Shown: piece after piece, positions 45,685 through 54,213 of the stretch
How the letters are laid out: each line of letters opens with the position of its first letter
Numbering within the stretch: position 1 is the first letter of the stretch
Assembly: GCF_000169375.1 (NCBI RefSeq)
Contig: NZ_AAXY01000005.1
Coordinates: 124,001-188,000, forward strand
Direction: 5' to 3'
Length of the DNA stretch: 64,000 bases
From: Marinobacter sp. ELB17
GTDB lineage: Bacteria > Pseudomonadota > Gammaproteobacteria > Pseudomonadales > Oleiphilaceae
Translations under genes and position numbers: made by a program
Notes under the pieces: model-generated
Told to the model about the DNA's origin: nothing
Database searches by the model: none
The model's input: only the letters and a program-made list of their open reading frames with translations

Positions 45685-46422
45685 TCAGGTCCTCAAACGC
45701 CGGTCCTCAAATAGGCCTCCCCAGCCCTGGATGCGGGCCGGGTCGATGTTTGCCATCTGCAGGGTCTTCCAAACGGTCACGCTGACCGAGTCATAAATCG
45801 GGATACCGAGCTCGCGCTCCAGCTCGGCGACGATGCCCGCCCCGCGCAGGTTGGTGCACAGGATGGTGATCGCGTCGGGCCGCGACTTGGCGACCTCGCG
45901 CACCATGTTGGCCAGGGTGGCTTCGTCATACTCGGAGAAGGAGAAGTTGCCGCGGTCGTTCAGGTGGCGCTCGGCGACCACCTCGTGCCCAGCCTGACGG
46001 TAGTTCGTCACGATGGCTGCTTGGATATCGTCCAGATAGGGCGTCACCAGCCCCAGGCGACCGACCTCGGTGCGCTCCAATACCTCGTTCAGCGCCAGTA
46101 CGCTGGTGGTGGCCGGCACCCCGGTGACCTCCTCAATCGTGGCACACAGCCGGCGGTCGGCTTCGAAGCCAAGCCAGCTTGAGGAGGTACCGTTCCAGGC
46201 AATCACGTTCATCCGAGCATCGTTCAGCAGCTGCGCCGCCTCCAGCAGTGGCGCCGGATCGAACTGTGCCAGGGCGTCTTCACTCATGGAAATCTCCTTG
46301 ACGGTGAAGCGCTGGAAGTGGGCCGTGACCTGCGGTAGCAGACCATGCAGTAAAGCGCCGGTATAGGGTTCCAACACGGTATTGGAGGAAGGCGTCAGCA
46401 TGCCGATGAGGGTCCGCTCCAT
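45685..46422 (-). CDS. Asp/Glu racemase superfamily enzyme (maleate isomerase / arylmalonate decarboxylase-like)
   Basis: 245 residues. IGMLTPSSNTVLEPYTGALL is the N-terminal substrate loop of maleate cis-trans isomerases. Maleate isomerases and racemases use two Cys residues; here the first is replaced (WNGTSSSW, Gly78) and only the second is present (ILCTNLRG, Cys189). This Gly/Cys pairing is that of arylmalonate decarboxylase. It may therefore decarboxylate or isomerise an acid brought in by the neighbouring TRAP system. Hydantoin racemase activity was considered, given the hydantoinase downstream, but needs two Cys. First gene of the presumed operon. Confidence 0.75.
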   Translation of the reverse strand: MERTLIGMLTPSSNTVLEPYTGALLHGLLPQVTAHFQRFTVKEISMSEDALAQFDPAPLLEAAQLLNDARMNVIAWNGTSSSWLGFEADRRLCATIEEVTGVPATTSVLALNEVLERTEVGRLGLVTPYLDDIQAAIVTNYRQAGHEVVAERHLNDRGNFSFSEYDEATLANMVREVAKSRPDAITILCTNLRGAGIVAELERELGIPIYDSVSVTVWKTLQMANIDPARIQGWGGLFEDRRLRT

Positions 46423-46471
46423 GAGGTTAATCCTTTGTTGTCGTTATGGTCTGCGAGGAAATATTTTTATA

Positions 46472-46510
46472 TTTGGAATTTGGAATTTGGAATTTGGAAT
46501 TTGGAATTTG
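46472..46510. repeat. Tandem heptamer repeat (TTTGGAA)x5.5
   Basis: Five full TTTGGAA units plus TTTG, uninterrupted, between the divergent starts of the racemase-like gene (46422) and the GntR regulator (46615). Copy number in such tracts varies by slippage and could change promoter spacing. Confidence 0.85.
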
Positions 46511-46614
46511 TATGATGACTCGAGTATTACACAGAGTTAGAATACTGCAAGCATGTATTTTCACACGATCGAACCGGCATACGCCGCGCCAGCCAACAAG
46601 AGGTAAACCTCACC

Positions 46615-47325
46615 ATGGTCGAGACTTCCCTATTCACTCGCGAAGATAAGTGGCGCGACGCTTCCCCCCGGCCCACGCCATTGCGGCGGCGCTCACTGTA
46701 CGAGGCCGTGACCGAGCGGCTGCGCGAGATGGTGCTGGAGGGCGAGCTGGAACCCGGTAGCCGAATCTCTGAAAAGGAGTTGTGCGAAGCCTTCGAGGTT
46801 TCGCCAACCCCCCTCCGCCAGGCACTCAAGGTACTGGTCAGTGAGGGGTTAGTAGAAATGCTTCCCAATCGCGGCGCTAAGGTCACCGAAGTCGACGTCC
46901 AGGAAGTGGCCGATCTGTTCGATGTGATGACGGTGCTGGAGGGTCTCTCGGGCACCCTGCTGGCCTCCCGGGCGAGCGATGCTGAGATCGCCGAGATCCG
47001 CGGCCTCCATGAGTGCATGATGGAGCAGTTTCGCAATAACCAGCGCAGGGAGTACTTCCAACTCAACCAGGCTATCCACCGACGCCTTTCCGAGATCGCC
47101 GGCAACCGCGTGCTGCTCGAACTCGAGACCTCGCTGACGCTCAAGATCACCCGAGCCCGCTACGCCGCAAACATGCAGATGGGGCGCTGGGAGGAGTCCG
47201 CCAGGGAGCATGAATACTTTGTCGAGGCACTCGAGAGGCGCGATGCCCAAGGGTTGTCCGCCGCCATGAGCCTGCACATGCGCAAGACCGGAAACGCCGT
47301 CATCCGACGCCTGAAGCAAGACTGA
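46615..47325 (+). CDS. GntR-family (FCD) regulator of the racemase-TRAP operon
   Basis: 236 residues from ATG 46615 (AGAGG upstream). Winged HTH at about residues 20-85 (LEPGSRISEKELCEAFEVSP, TPLRQALKVLVSEGLVEMLP), then the FCD domain (VADLFDVMTVLEGLSGTLLA, FQLNQAIHRRLSEIAGN, ESAREHEYFVEALERRD) with likely metal-binding His and Glu. It is divergent from the operon 46422-38352 and is its obvious regulator. Confidence 0.9.
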   Translation: MVETSLFTREDKWRDASPRPTPLRRRSLYEAVTERLREMVLEGELEPGSRISEKELCEAFEVSPTPLRQALKVLVSEGLVEMLPNRGAKVTEVDVQEVADLFDVMTVLEGLSGTLLASRASDAEIAEIRGLHECMMEQFRNNQRREYFQLNQAIHRRLSEIAGNRVLLELETSLTLKITRARYAANMQMGRWEESAREHEYFVEALERRDAQGLSAAMSLHMRKTGNAVIRRLKQD

Positions 47326-47335
47326 TCTCTCGTCC

Positions 47336-47358
47336 CCCCCCTCTGTCAGCCTAGTTGT
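47336..47358. repeat. IS3-type end remnant, inverted match to 62118-62140
   Basis: CCCCCCTC followed by TGTCAGCCTAGTTGT repeats, in inverted orientation, the right end of the IS3 element near 62132 and its G-rich flank. It is a leftover end of a second copy or a recombination point. Confidence 0.55.
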
Positions 47359-47359
47359 G

Positions 47360-47830
47360 TGTGCCACAGCAATACGGCTCGGTTTTACAGGAGTTTACCG
47401 GGCTGCATGAGAAGCTATTGAAGTGATGGAGGAACCGAACGCCGGAGTCTGCCTGCTGGGACTAGCTCCAAACCACCCTGAACGGCATTGGCTGAAGACC
47501 GTTGCCGTAAGCATCGGGGGAAAGGCTCACTCAGGTGGTGTGTCAGGCAAGAGCCGAGAAGGCGCGAGCTTGGTTCAGGCATTTGAACGGAACTGTGGAA
47601 GCTTAATACCGTGATGTTAAGGGAGGGCGTCAGAAGAAAAGCGAGATGCAGAGTACCGATGCACGGATTGAGGACGGATGGCCTTGTAATAGTGTTGATG
47701 GATCTGTAATGGATGCGGAGCGAAGGAGGCGAGTTGCTTCAGTGGATCCATGGGCCAACTTTTTTGGAAGGATGAACCAGTGACATCCGAACCTGTGGGC
47801 GCGCCACTTATTAGTCTTCCACGCCTCCGA
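47360..47830 (+). ncRNA. Possible group II intron 5' remnant
   Basis: About 470 bases without a normal gene. The region is GC-rich and full of short self-complementary stretches. The plus strand has segments that resemble group II intron sequence near the start of the maturase gene: GGAAGCTTAATACCGTGATG (about 47598), then a short frame MQSTDARIEDGWPCNSVDGS from 47645. The reverse transcriptase and the 3' domains V/VI are absent. Recognition is from memory of similar introns and is uncertain; a covariance search would settle it. Confidence 0.35.
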
Positions 47831-47851
47831 TGTGCTTGCCAACGGCCATCA

Positions 47852-48940
47852 TCAGCCGCCTCCACTGATCCGTTGCGCCAATTCCAGGATCTCGTCCCGG
47901 CGATTCAATCTGTTGATGAAACGCTCGGGAATTTTATCGATACCGACGCTTGCGCCGACAAGCGCTCCGGTGAGCATCGCCCGTGCCATGTTCTGACCAC
48001 CGCCGTTAATTGCGTGCAATACCGCGCTTTCGAAATCCTGTTCGAAACGCGCGGCGAGGTAGTAGGCTGCCGGCAGCTGGTGATAGATCGCGCAAGGCAT
48101 CCCGTAGACGATCGATACTTTCGAAGCGGGTTCGATCGTTACGCCTGGATCGTGTGCTGCGCATGCCATGTAACCCGGGCTCAGAAGCGCGTCGGGCGAT
48201 GCAAACACACCGTCGAGTGACGCCTCGATATCGCCTGGCTGTGGAGGTTGCAGGTCGTCACGCACGATGGTGTGAAACGGCAGGTCGCCGGCTTTGACCT
48301 GCCGCATCAACGTGCCGGAGATGTCGGCATCGAGTCGGCGACCTTGTAGTAGCTGCGCAAGGACGGCGCAGAACGCGACGGTCATCGACTGCACAATGTC
48401 GTCGGACTGCGTCAGTGCCGTGTTCGATACGACGGCTTTGGCCATGCGTCGAGGCTGGCGCGCATAGCGAATAGCGAGCGGTAGCACGCGCTCGAGCGCT
48501 TCGGTGTTGTCGGCCCGCCCGGCGACGTCGCCCCAGGATCGACCATCGCGGACTCGGGCGTTCCAGGCGTCACGGATCGACTGACTTGTGTAACCACCGG
48601 GTCCTGAGACGGGTGTGCCGTCGAGCTTGGGGAACAGCTCCTCATCAAGTCGTCTGCAGAAATCTGCTTCGTCGTAGCCGTCGCAGTCGATGAGCGAGTG
48701 GGCCATCAGCAGCATCAGGATGCCTTGCTGTGACGAGTCGCCGGCTTCCGACCCTGCGTGATAGCGCCCTGGCTGCGGATCGGCGTAATCGTCGATCCAT
48801 TCGCCGTAGTCACGGACCTGTTCTTCGAGATCGTAATACCAGTGTGGGCCGAGACCAAGTGCATCGCCGACGAGTGCGCCAACGAAGGCGCCGGCTGCTC
48901 GCTGTTCGAACGATAGGTCAGTGGCGGGTTTAGGGTGCAT
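47852..48940 (-). CDS. ADP-ribosylglycohydrolase-fold protein with altered metal site
   Basis: 362 residues. The start FEQRAAGAFVGALVGDALGLG is the DraG N-terminal helix, and HAINGGGQNMARAMLTGALV is its C-terminal counterpart. In active DraG/ARH enzymes the latter reads GGDTDT, with Asp residues holding two Mg ions; here the acidic residues are replaced (GGGQNM). The DDT-type motif near residue 70 also reads DSSQQG. It could be an inactive binder or have another chemistry. The flanking genes give no partner; it is monocistronic on the minus strand. Confidence 0.75.
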   Translation of the reverse strand: MHPKPATDLSFEQRAAGAFVGALVGDALGLGPHWYYDLEEQVRDYGEWIDDYADPQPGRYHAGSEAGDSSQQGILMLLMAHSLIDCDGYDEADFCRRLDEELFPKLDGTPVSGPGGYTSQSIRDAWNARVRDGRSWGDVAGRADNTEALERVLPLAIRYARQPRRMAKAVVSNTALTQSDDIVQSMTVAFCAVLAQLLQGRRLDADISGTLMRQVKAGDLPFHTIVRDDLQPPQPGDIEASLDGVFASPDALLSPGYMACAAHDPGVTIEPASKVSIVYGMPCAIYHQLPAAYYLAARFEQDFESAVLHAINGGGQNMARAMLTGALVGASVGIDKIPERFINRLNRRDEILELAQRISGGG

Positions 48941-49493
48941 GAGGGTCTACTCTTTCTTCAGTTTGTTTCGGGATGTTACGCCTGGCGTAGGGTAGCCTGC
49001 AAGAAACGGACTTTATTGTACGCAAGGCACGTCCGAACCGTTAATTGTCATAGAACTTCCAATGAATCAATGCATCGTCTGCAAGAATCCGATCCTGCTA
49101 TTCGCAAGCTGTTGAAACCTTAGTATATTTATCACGCTACCGTAAAATAAAATCCGTTTCCTGAATGCTCACCAACTACGCCAATTAGCGATCAATATTC
49201 AGCGCCAAATACCGATCAAAGTCACAAACGGCCTTTTTGCGGGGGGGGGGGTGGTAGACGTACGCCCAGATAACTATGTAATTCTGTGCGATATATAGAG
49301 CGAGGGGTATGAATTCCTGGGCGTAAGGGCGTTTTCTGTCAGTCCCCGTGTTGAGCAATGTACGAACCAGAATTCCTTCCTTTTCTCAATGCACGAACCA
49401 TAATAATGGCCTGCGACTAAAACACACCCCTCTGAAATAGAAATTGTCCGAGTATGGTAGGTATCACCGGATGTTTCTCTCGGAAAGCTCTAT
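48941..49493. other. Gene-free stretch with G-tract and duplicated segment
   Basis: About 550 bases without a convincing gene. It contains an 11-base G run (49241-49251) and a 134-base segment (49280-49413) repeated at 59637-59760. Confidence 0.5.
49280..49413. repeat. Dispersed repeat, copy 1 (second copy at 59637)
   Basis: Begins AATTCTGTGCGATATATAGA and ends ACCATAATAATGGCCTG. Copy 2 has the same order of words with a 10-base deletion and scattered substitutions. Two internal units, TACGAACCAGAATTCC and CACGAACCATAATAATGG, resemble IS21-type end repeats. Confidence 0.75.
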
Positions 49494-50267
49494 TCAATCG
49501 CTAGTAACACAGCCTAACTGGCGCACTCGTTCAATGAGCGACTGGCGCCGAACATCAAGACTGTCAGGATTCGTCTTACTCGAGAGTTTTTCCCGGTCTT
49601 TCCGACCACAAAAATAGGCTATCCGGCCTGCATTGGCACCCGAAGCATGGGGCAGCCCAAACAAGACTCGATCGCCAGCGACTACCTTTTCTGCAATCAG
49701 CCTTTCAAAAACCGCATCAACTCCGTTAACCATGGGGATATAGATCGCTTCATTGGGTAGCTGCTGGATCTCCTCTGTCAGGCCGCTCCTGGCCATGTTC
49801 CAAAGGTAGTGGTTATTCACCATCGCAGTGCCGCCTGAAAAATTGGCGCCATTGGCAAAAACGGGGTTCCTCAACGCCGATGTGAAGTGAATCAGATCCT
49901 GCCGGCTTTCAAAAAGCTCAGCGGTGGAACTAATCCCGAGCCATTGCTGTAGGCCGATTTGATCCAGCATTGCCGCAAAATTACGCCGCATGGGGCCCGC
50001 AAAACTCGCTGCATGCTTGGCAGTTTTGAGAACCTCATCTGTTGATCGGTCTTTCGTAAGTTCCTCCTGAGCCGTTGCCAGTTCAATGTTGGCTTGCTGT
50101 ATACCAGGGGTAATCCCGCAAACGACGACCTTGGCACCGCGGTTAACGTGTCCGAAAGGCGCGTAATATTTTTCATATACCCCATCCTCGCTGAGCCGAA
50201 GTGCCTCTGGCATCTGCTTGTTGTTCAAAGAGAGGGTATTCAAGATACTGAAAAATTTGTTGTTCAT
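49494..50267 (-). CDS. Uracil-DNA-glycosylase-like superfamily protein
   Basis: 257 residues. YYAPFGHVNRGAKVVVCGITPG resembles the first UDG superfamily motif (a G-x-x-PG turn), and FGLPHASGANAGRIAYFCG resembles the second (H-P-S-x-A-N). Typical water-activating Asp or Asn of motif 1 (GxxPG-x-x-D/E) is not clear: here it reads ITPGIQQA. Thus it has the fold but possibly not normal uracil excision. The gene stands alone between IS remnants, with lower GC than the catabolic operons, so it is probably acquired. Confidence 0.65.
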   Translation of the reverse strand: MNNKFFSILNTLSLNNKQMPEALRLSEDGVYEKYYAPFGHVNRGAKVVVCGITPGIQQANIELATAQEELTKDRSTDEVLKTAKHAASFAGPMRRNFAAMLDQIGLQQWLGISSTAELFESRQDLIHFTSALRNPVFANGANFSGGTAMVNNHYLWNMARSGLTEEIQQLPNEAIYIPMVNGVDAVFERLIAEKVVAGDRVLFGLPHASGANAGRIAYFCGRKDREKLSSKTNPDSLDVRRQSLIERVRQLGCVTSD

Positions 50268-50411
50268 GCTATTTTCCTGGTTTCCAGTAAAGTGTTCAAA
50301 TTAAATGTATTAATGGATTGCTTGGTGTTTTTTGTAACTGTGACCAACAGTTATAATGTGGCCGTCCGAGCTCGCAATGAGAGGTTTTTTTGTACTGCCC
50401 TTTAATGTTGC

Positions 50412-50931
50412 TCATGACGTCGGTACCCAAGTATCAAGTGCTTCGGACAGGGCCTTCCGTTCTTGTTCGTTAGAAGGCAGCGTTGTCGCCTGGAAACCCC
50501 AGCGTGGCCACAAAGGCTTTGATCTTGCGCCGGTGACGGGAAATAGTCGTAAAGTCGACCTGCATCTGTTTGCCAGGCGGCGTCTCAAAGCGAACCACCG
50601 GATCAGATTCAACGGTTTTAAAGTCGGTAATGTAGCGCTTGAGCTGGCTGACCCCGCCGGCATAGCCGCGATCCTGAATCTCTCTTAGCAACACGGTTGC
50701 CGGTATCCAGTGTGGCTTCGCCGCTTCGATCCGCGCCAGCAAATAGTCTTTGTAGGGGTCCAGCTTAGTCGTTCTCTGCGTTCGGTCTGGATAGGTGGGC
50801 ACCGTGCTCAAATCCCGCAGGTAGCGGCGTACGGTGTTGCGGGACACACCCAGCTTCTGAGCGATGGCGCGGATACTCTCGCCCTGACGATGCAATACAT
50901 GAATTTCCACAAGTGTCTCCTGAGTCAACAT
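50412..50931 (-). pseudogene. IS21 family IstA, N-terminal fragment of a second element type
   Basis: From ATG 50931: MLTQETLVEIHVLHRQGESI, HTH RAIAQKLGVSRNTVRRYL, then the start of the rve core (TPPGKQMQVDFTTISRHRRK, IKAFVATLGF). After LGF the frame shifts and stops, so only about 150 of some 340-500 residues are left. It differs from the IstA at 7528, and the upstream DNA (CTTGAAACTGACCCACC on the minus strand, about 50980) resembles the end repeats at 59485. Confidence 0.8.
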
Positions 50932-51239
50932 CGGCCGCCGCTCTGATCGTGTGATTAGGCGGCCGTTTTGCCTCAGGTGGGTCAGTTTCAAGTTGGCGCT
51001 AGGGGGTTAGTATTACTCTGGCGGTGACACATTCAGGGGCGGGAGAAAACTCGATGGGGTCATGCGTTGTTGGAAACAATCAGCGCTGAGTGGGCTTCTA
51101 CGAGACCGACGGACAAGACCCACACGAGGACGACCTCAGCATAAAGCTGTTGTACCCTTGGTCCTTTCCCTTGCATGCAGTCACCGAAAGGAAGCGGCAG
51201 TATGGGCAACCTCAATAATGCTTCAGAAAATATAGCATT

Positions 51240-51556
51240 TACTCCCCAAATGCCTGCCTAACCTCGCCAAAGCCGATGTACTAATCCTTAATGACTGGGG
51301 TCTTATGAAACTAGTGCAGAGAACCGAAGAGGCTTGCCGGAAGGGCTGGAAGAACGTTACGGCCGTTGCTCCACCATCGCAACCAGCCAGCGCCCTATCG
51401 AGGAATGGCTGGTTCACAACGCTTACAAGATCAATCTCAGGGGCGAATCCATGCGAAAACGACAAGCAAAGTTGACGGACACCACGGCTTCGGAGTAACA
51501 ATGGAATCCCCGCATCGCTACGCTCCGATGGATGGCAACCTTCAACGGTTTACGCA
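51240..51556 (+). pseudogene. IstB 3' fragment and right end of the first IS21 type
   Basis: Matches 9541-9894 closely: ALLA-type stretch LPNLAKADVLILNDWGLMKL, a frameshift, a deleted block where HDAIGDATLADAILD should be, then AYKINLRGESMRKRQAKLTD and the right end finishing TTTACGCA at 51556. A decayed partial copy of the element at 7344-9894. Confidence 0.8.
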
Positions 51557-51700
51557 GTTGCGTTTTAAAATTGAGTGCAGCCCGGCCCCTTCAGTAGGGC
51601 CGGTGCAGTGCCAAAGCGGAAGTGCGAGAATGATCTTGCCAAGCATTTGTGGTCATCGAGCTATACGATTATTCTGACCTCAGACAGCACTGGACTCTGA
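51557..51700. other. Short spacer
   Basis: No gene seen; it separates the IS fragment from the LacI regulator. Confidence 0.3.
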
Positions 51701-52711
51701 CTACCGAGATGGTAGGCGGGTGCTGCCACGCAACATGGGAGTAACCGGCAAGATGAGATGCTCGGGCTGCATGTCCTCCTGTACCATCTGTTTCATAAGC
51801 AGTTCAGTAGCTTTTTGGATCATTATGTCGACTGGTTGCCTGACCGTGGTCAGGGAGTGACTAGGCCAGGCTGCCATAGGCACGTCGTCAAAACCGATGA
51901 TCGAGACGTCGCTTGGCACCTTGAGAGTGAATTCGTGACGCAGAATTTCCATGACTGCGATTGCCATCAGGTCATTGGCTGCGAAGATGGCATCAGGGGG
52001 CGTACGTGAGCTGAACAGACGGCGGGTCGCCTGGCAGGCATCCTCGTAGCGATAGTTTCCGATCTCGATGGTCAGACAGTCTTGGTTCATAGAATGCAGC
52101 CCCTCAAGAAATCCTGCCTCTCGCTGCTGATGCGTTGAGGAATCCGGCAGACCACCTAGGAAGGCAATGCGTTGATGTCCCAGTGATGCCAGGTAGCGAC
52201 CTGCCCAGTAGCCGCCCTGAATGTTGTCGCTGCCTACTTGACTAATACCGGGATAGTCCACAGTACGGTTTATGACGACGACCGGTATACCGAAGTCGTC
52301 CACCAGCCTTGCCTGGGCCTGGGTCATGGTGATGGCTAGCATCAAAACACCCTCGACCTGACTGCGAATGATGTTATCCAGAACAGCGTCGAAGTCGCCG
52401 CTAGGTGGGGCGAAGAACATTAGCAAGTGATACCCCTCTGCCTGAAAGAAGCGTGAGGCCTTCTCCAGCATAGAGCTGTAGAATGGATTCTCCAGGCTGT
52501 AGGTCACCACAGCTATGGTGCGACTGGAGCGGGTGATGAGCGAGCGGGCAATCGTGTTAGGGCGATAGCTCAGCTCGCGGGAGGCATCCATTACCTTCCT
52601 GCGAGTCTTTTCCGAGATCTTGGCGTTGGGGGAGAACGCGCGGCTGACAGCAGATTGCGAGACACCGGCCAAATGGGCGACATCGCGCGAGGTAACAGAT
52701 TTTCTTTTCAT
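51701..52711 (-). CDS. LacI-family regulator
   Basis: 336 residues from ATG 52711 (MKRKSVTSRDVAHLAGVSQS). The HTH and hinge are clear: AVSRAFSPNAKISEKTRRKV, SYRPNTIARSLITRSSRTIA. The periplasmic-binding-like core has PFYSSMLEKASRFFQAEGYH, VEGVLMLAITM, SVIGFDD-type motif SIIGFDDVPMAAWPSHSLTT. It is the last gene of the minus-strand TRAP-BKACE block, so it probably controls the block through the palindrome at 58921. Confidence 0.9.
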   Translation of the reverse strand: MKRKSVTSRDVAHLAGVSQSAVSRAFSPNAKISEKTRRKVMDASRELSYRPNTIARSLITRSSRTIAVVTYSLENPFYSSMLEKASRFFQAEGYHLLMFFAPPSGDFDAVLDNIIRSQVEGVLMLAITMTQAQARLVDDFGIPVVVINRTVDYPGISQVGSDNIQGGYWAGRYLASLGHQRIAFLGGLPDSSTHQQREAGFLEGLHSMNQDCLTIEIGNYRYEDACQATRRLFSSRTPPDAIFAANDLMAIAVMEILRHEFTLKVPSDVSIIGFDDVPMAAWPSHSLTTVRQPVDIMIQKATELLMKQMVQEDMQPEHLILPVTPMLRGSTRLPSR

Positions 52712-52763
52712 CGATTCACTGTTCTCCGAGCCGAAAGGGCCTCTATCTTTATGATGGTGTGGG

Positions 52764-53242
52764 TTAAATGTGCTCCAGTGAGTTGTATGAATCGATCCTC
52801 TTAACATAAATACTGCTGTTGTCCAGCACCGACTGCTCTTCGTCTTCGGTCAGCTCTCTGACTACCTTGGCGGGGGCGCCGACGACCAGAGAACGTGTCA
52901 GGAAACGTTTGCCGGAGCTGATCAGCGCCCCGGCACCGATTATGCGGTGCCGGGGCGCTGTGGAGCAGTGTCGCATTCATGCCCACCAGCGTGCCGTTCC
53001 CAATAGTGCATCCATGCTGACCCGGTAGCCGGGATAAATATTCACCACATAGCCATCCTGCAGGTTACTTCCTTTTCCCACTATGATCGGTTCATTTTTT
53101 ACCGCGCAGCCCCCATTCGGCAGACTGTAACACCACAGGCCAAATGAATGCGACCGATCAACGCCGCCTCATCCAAGACCATGGCACCAGGATCTATAGG
53201 GGGGTGTTTGCCCCTCGAATTAATAGACAGATATGGACATGT
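52764..53242 (-). pseudogene. Gamma-class carbonic anhydrase-like (PaaY/CaiE type) remnant
   Basis: Hexapeptide-repeat protein split over several frames: KHPPIDPGAMVLDEAALIGR, then KNEPIIVGKG-like and SNLQDGYVVNIYPGYR, then NRIIGAGALI-like and SLVVGAPAKVVRELTEDEEQ to the stop at 52764. At least three frameshifts. Intact homologues form left-handed beta-helix trimers with zinc. It lies after the BKACE gene in the operon. Confidence 0.75.
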
Positions 53243-53246
53243 CTCC

Positions 53247-54179
53247 TTAGAAGCCGACTTGGTCAGCGCCTTTGAGTTGTAGCAACTCACGCGCTTCGTC
53301 AGGGCTCGCTACTTCGAAGGAGAGGCCCTCGAGAATCTCGCGAACCTTGGTCACTTGGCTGGCATTGCTCTCGGCAAGTTTGCCTGGCGCAAGCCATAGC
53401 GAGTCCTCGAGTCCAACGCGGACATGGCCGCCGATGGCTGCCGCTTGGGCAGCAATACGCATCTGGCTACTGCCTGCACCCAGCACGGACCACTCATATT
53501 CATCGCCGAACAACCGGTTTGCGGTGCGGCGCATGTGCATTACGTCTTCGGGATGGGGGCCGATGCCGCCCAGAATGCCGAATACGCTCTGTATGAAGAT
53601 GCGTCCCCCAATGATGTTTCGATCCATCAGGTGGCGCAAGCTGTAGAGGTGGCCGATATCGTAGCATTCGCATTCGAAGCGGGTACCGTTCTTGCCGCCA
53701 AGCGTCATGGCTGTCTCGATGTCAGCGAAGGTGTTCTTGAATACTAGGTCACGGCTATTCTCGAGATGAGCGCGCTCCCACTCGTGCTTGAAGTTGTCAT
53801 AGCGGTTGAGCATGGGAAACAAGCCGAAATTGATTGACCCCATGTTCATCGAAGCAAGTTCTGGCTTGAACTCCATGGCCGGGCGCATGCGCTCCTCCAC
53901 GGTCATGTGTGGGCTACCACCGGTGGTCAGGTTGATGATCGCATTGGTGGAGGACTTGATACGTGGCAAGAAGCGCTCGAAAACCGCAGGGTCCTGAGTG
54001 GGACGGCCATTCTTTGGGTCTCTCGCGTGAAGGTGCAGGATGGAGGCACCTGCCTCGGCGGCAGCGATACCTGCCTCGGCGATCTCCTCCGGCGTGACCG
54101 GTAGGTGAGGTGACATGGAGGGGGTGTGTATAGCGCCTGTCACAGCACAGGTAATGATGACCTTGCGTTGGGTAGCCAT
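53247..54179 (-). CDS. Beta-keto acid cleavage enzyme (BKACE, DUF849)
   Basis: 310 residues. ITCAVTGAIHTPSMSPHLPV and GASILHLHARDPKNGRPTQD (Zn-binding His49 and His51) are BKACE hallmarks, with NLTTGGSPHMTVEERM, MNMGSINFG and GHVRVGLEDSLW as further conserved sites. BKACE enzymes split a beta-keto acid with acetyl-CoA into acetoacetate and a CoA ester. The dehydrogenase gene upstream could supply the beta-keto acid from a beta-hydroxy acid. This is the pattern of carnitine breakdown, but the true substrate cannot be read from sequence. Confidence 0.88.
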   Translation of the reverse strand: MATQRKVIITCAVTGAIHTPSMSPHLPVTPEEIAEAGIAAAEAGASILHLHARDPKNGRPTQDPAVFERFLPRIKSSTNAIINLTTGGSPHMTVEERMRPAMEFKPELASMNMGSINFGLFPMLNRYDNFKHEWERAHLENSRDLVFKNTFADIETAMTLGGKNGTRFECECYDIGHLYSLRHLMDRNIIGGRIFIQSVFGILGGIGPHPEDVMHMRRTANRLFGDEYEWSVLGAGSSQMRIAAQAAAIGGHVRVGLEDSLWLAPGKLAESNASQVTKVREILEGLSFEVASPDEARELLQLKGADQVGF

Positions 54180-54213
54180 GTAAATGTTTCTCCTGCTAGG
54201 TAGGTGTCTAGGT

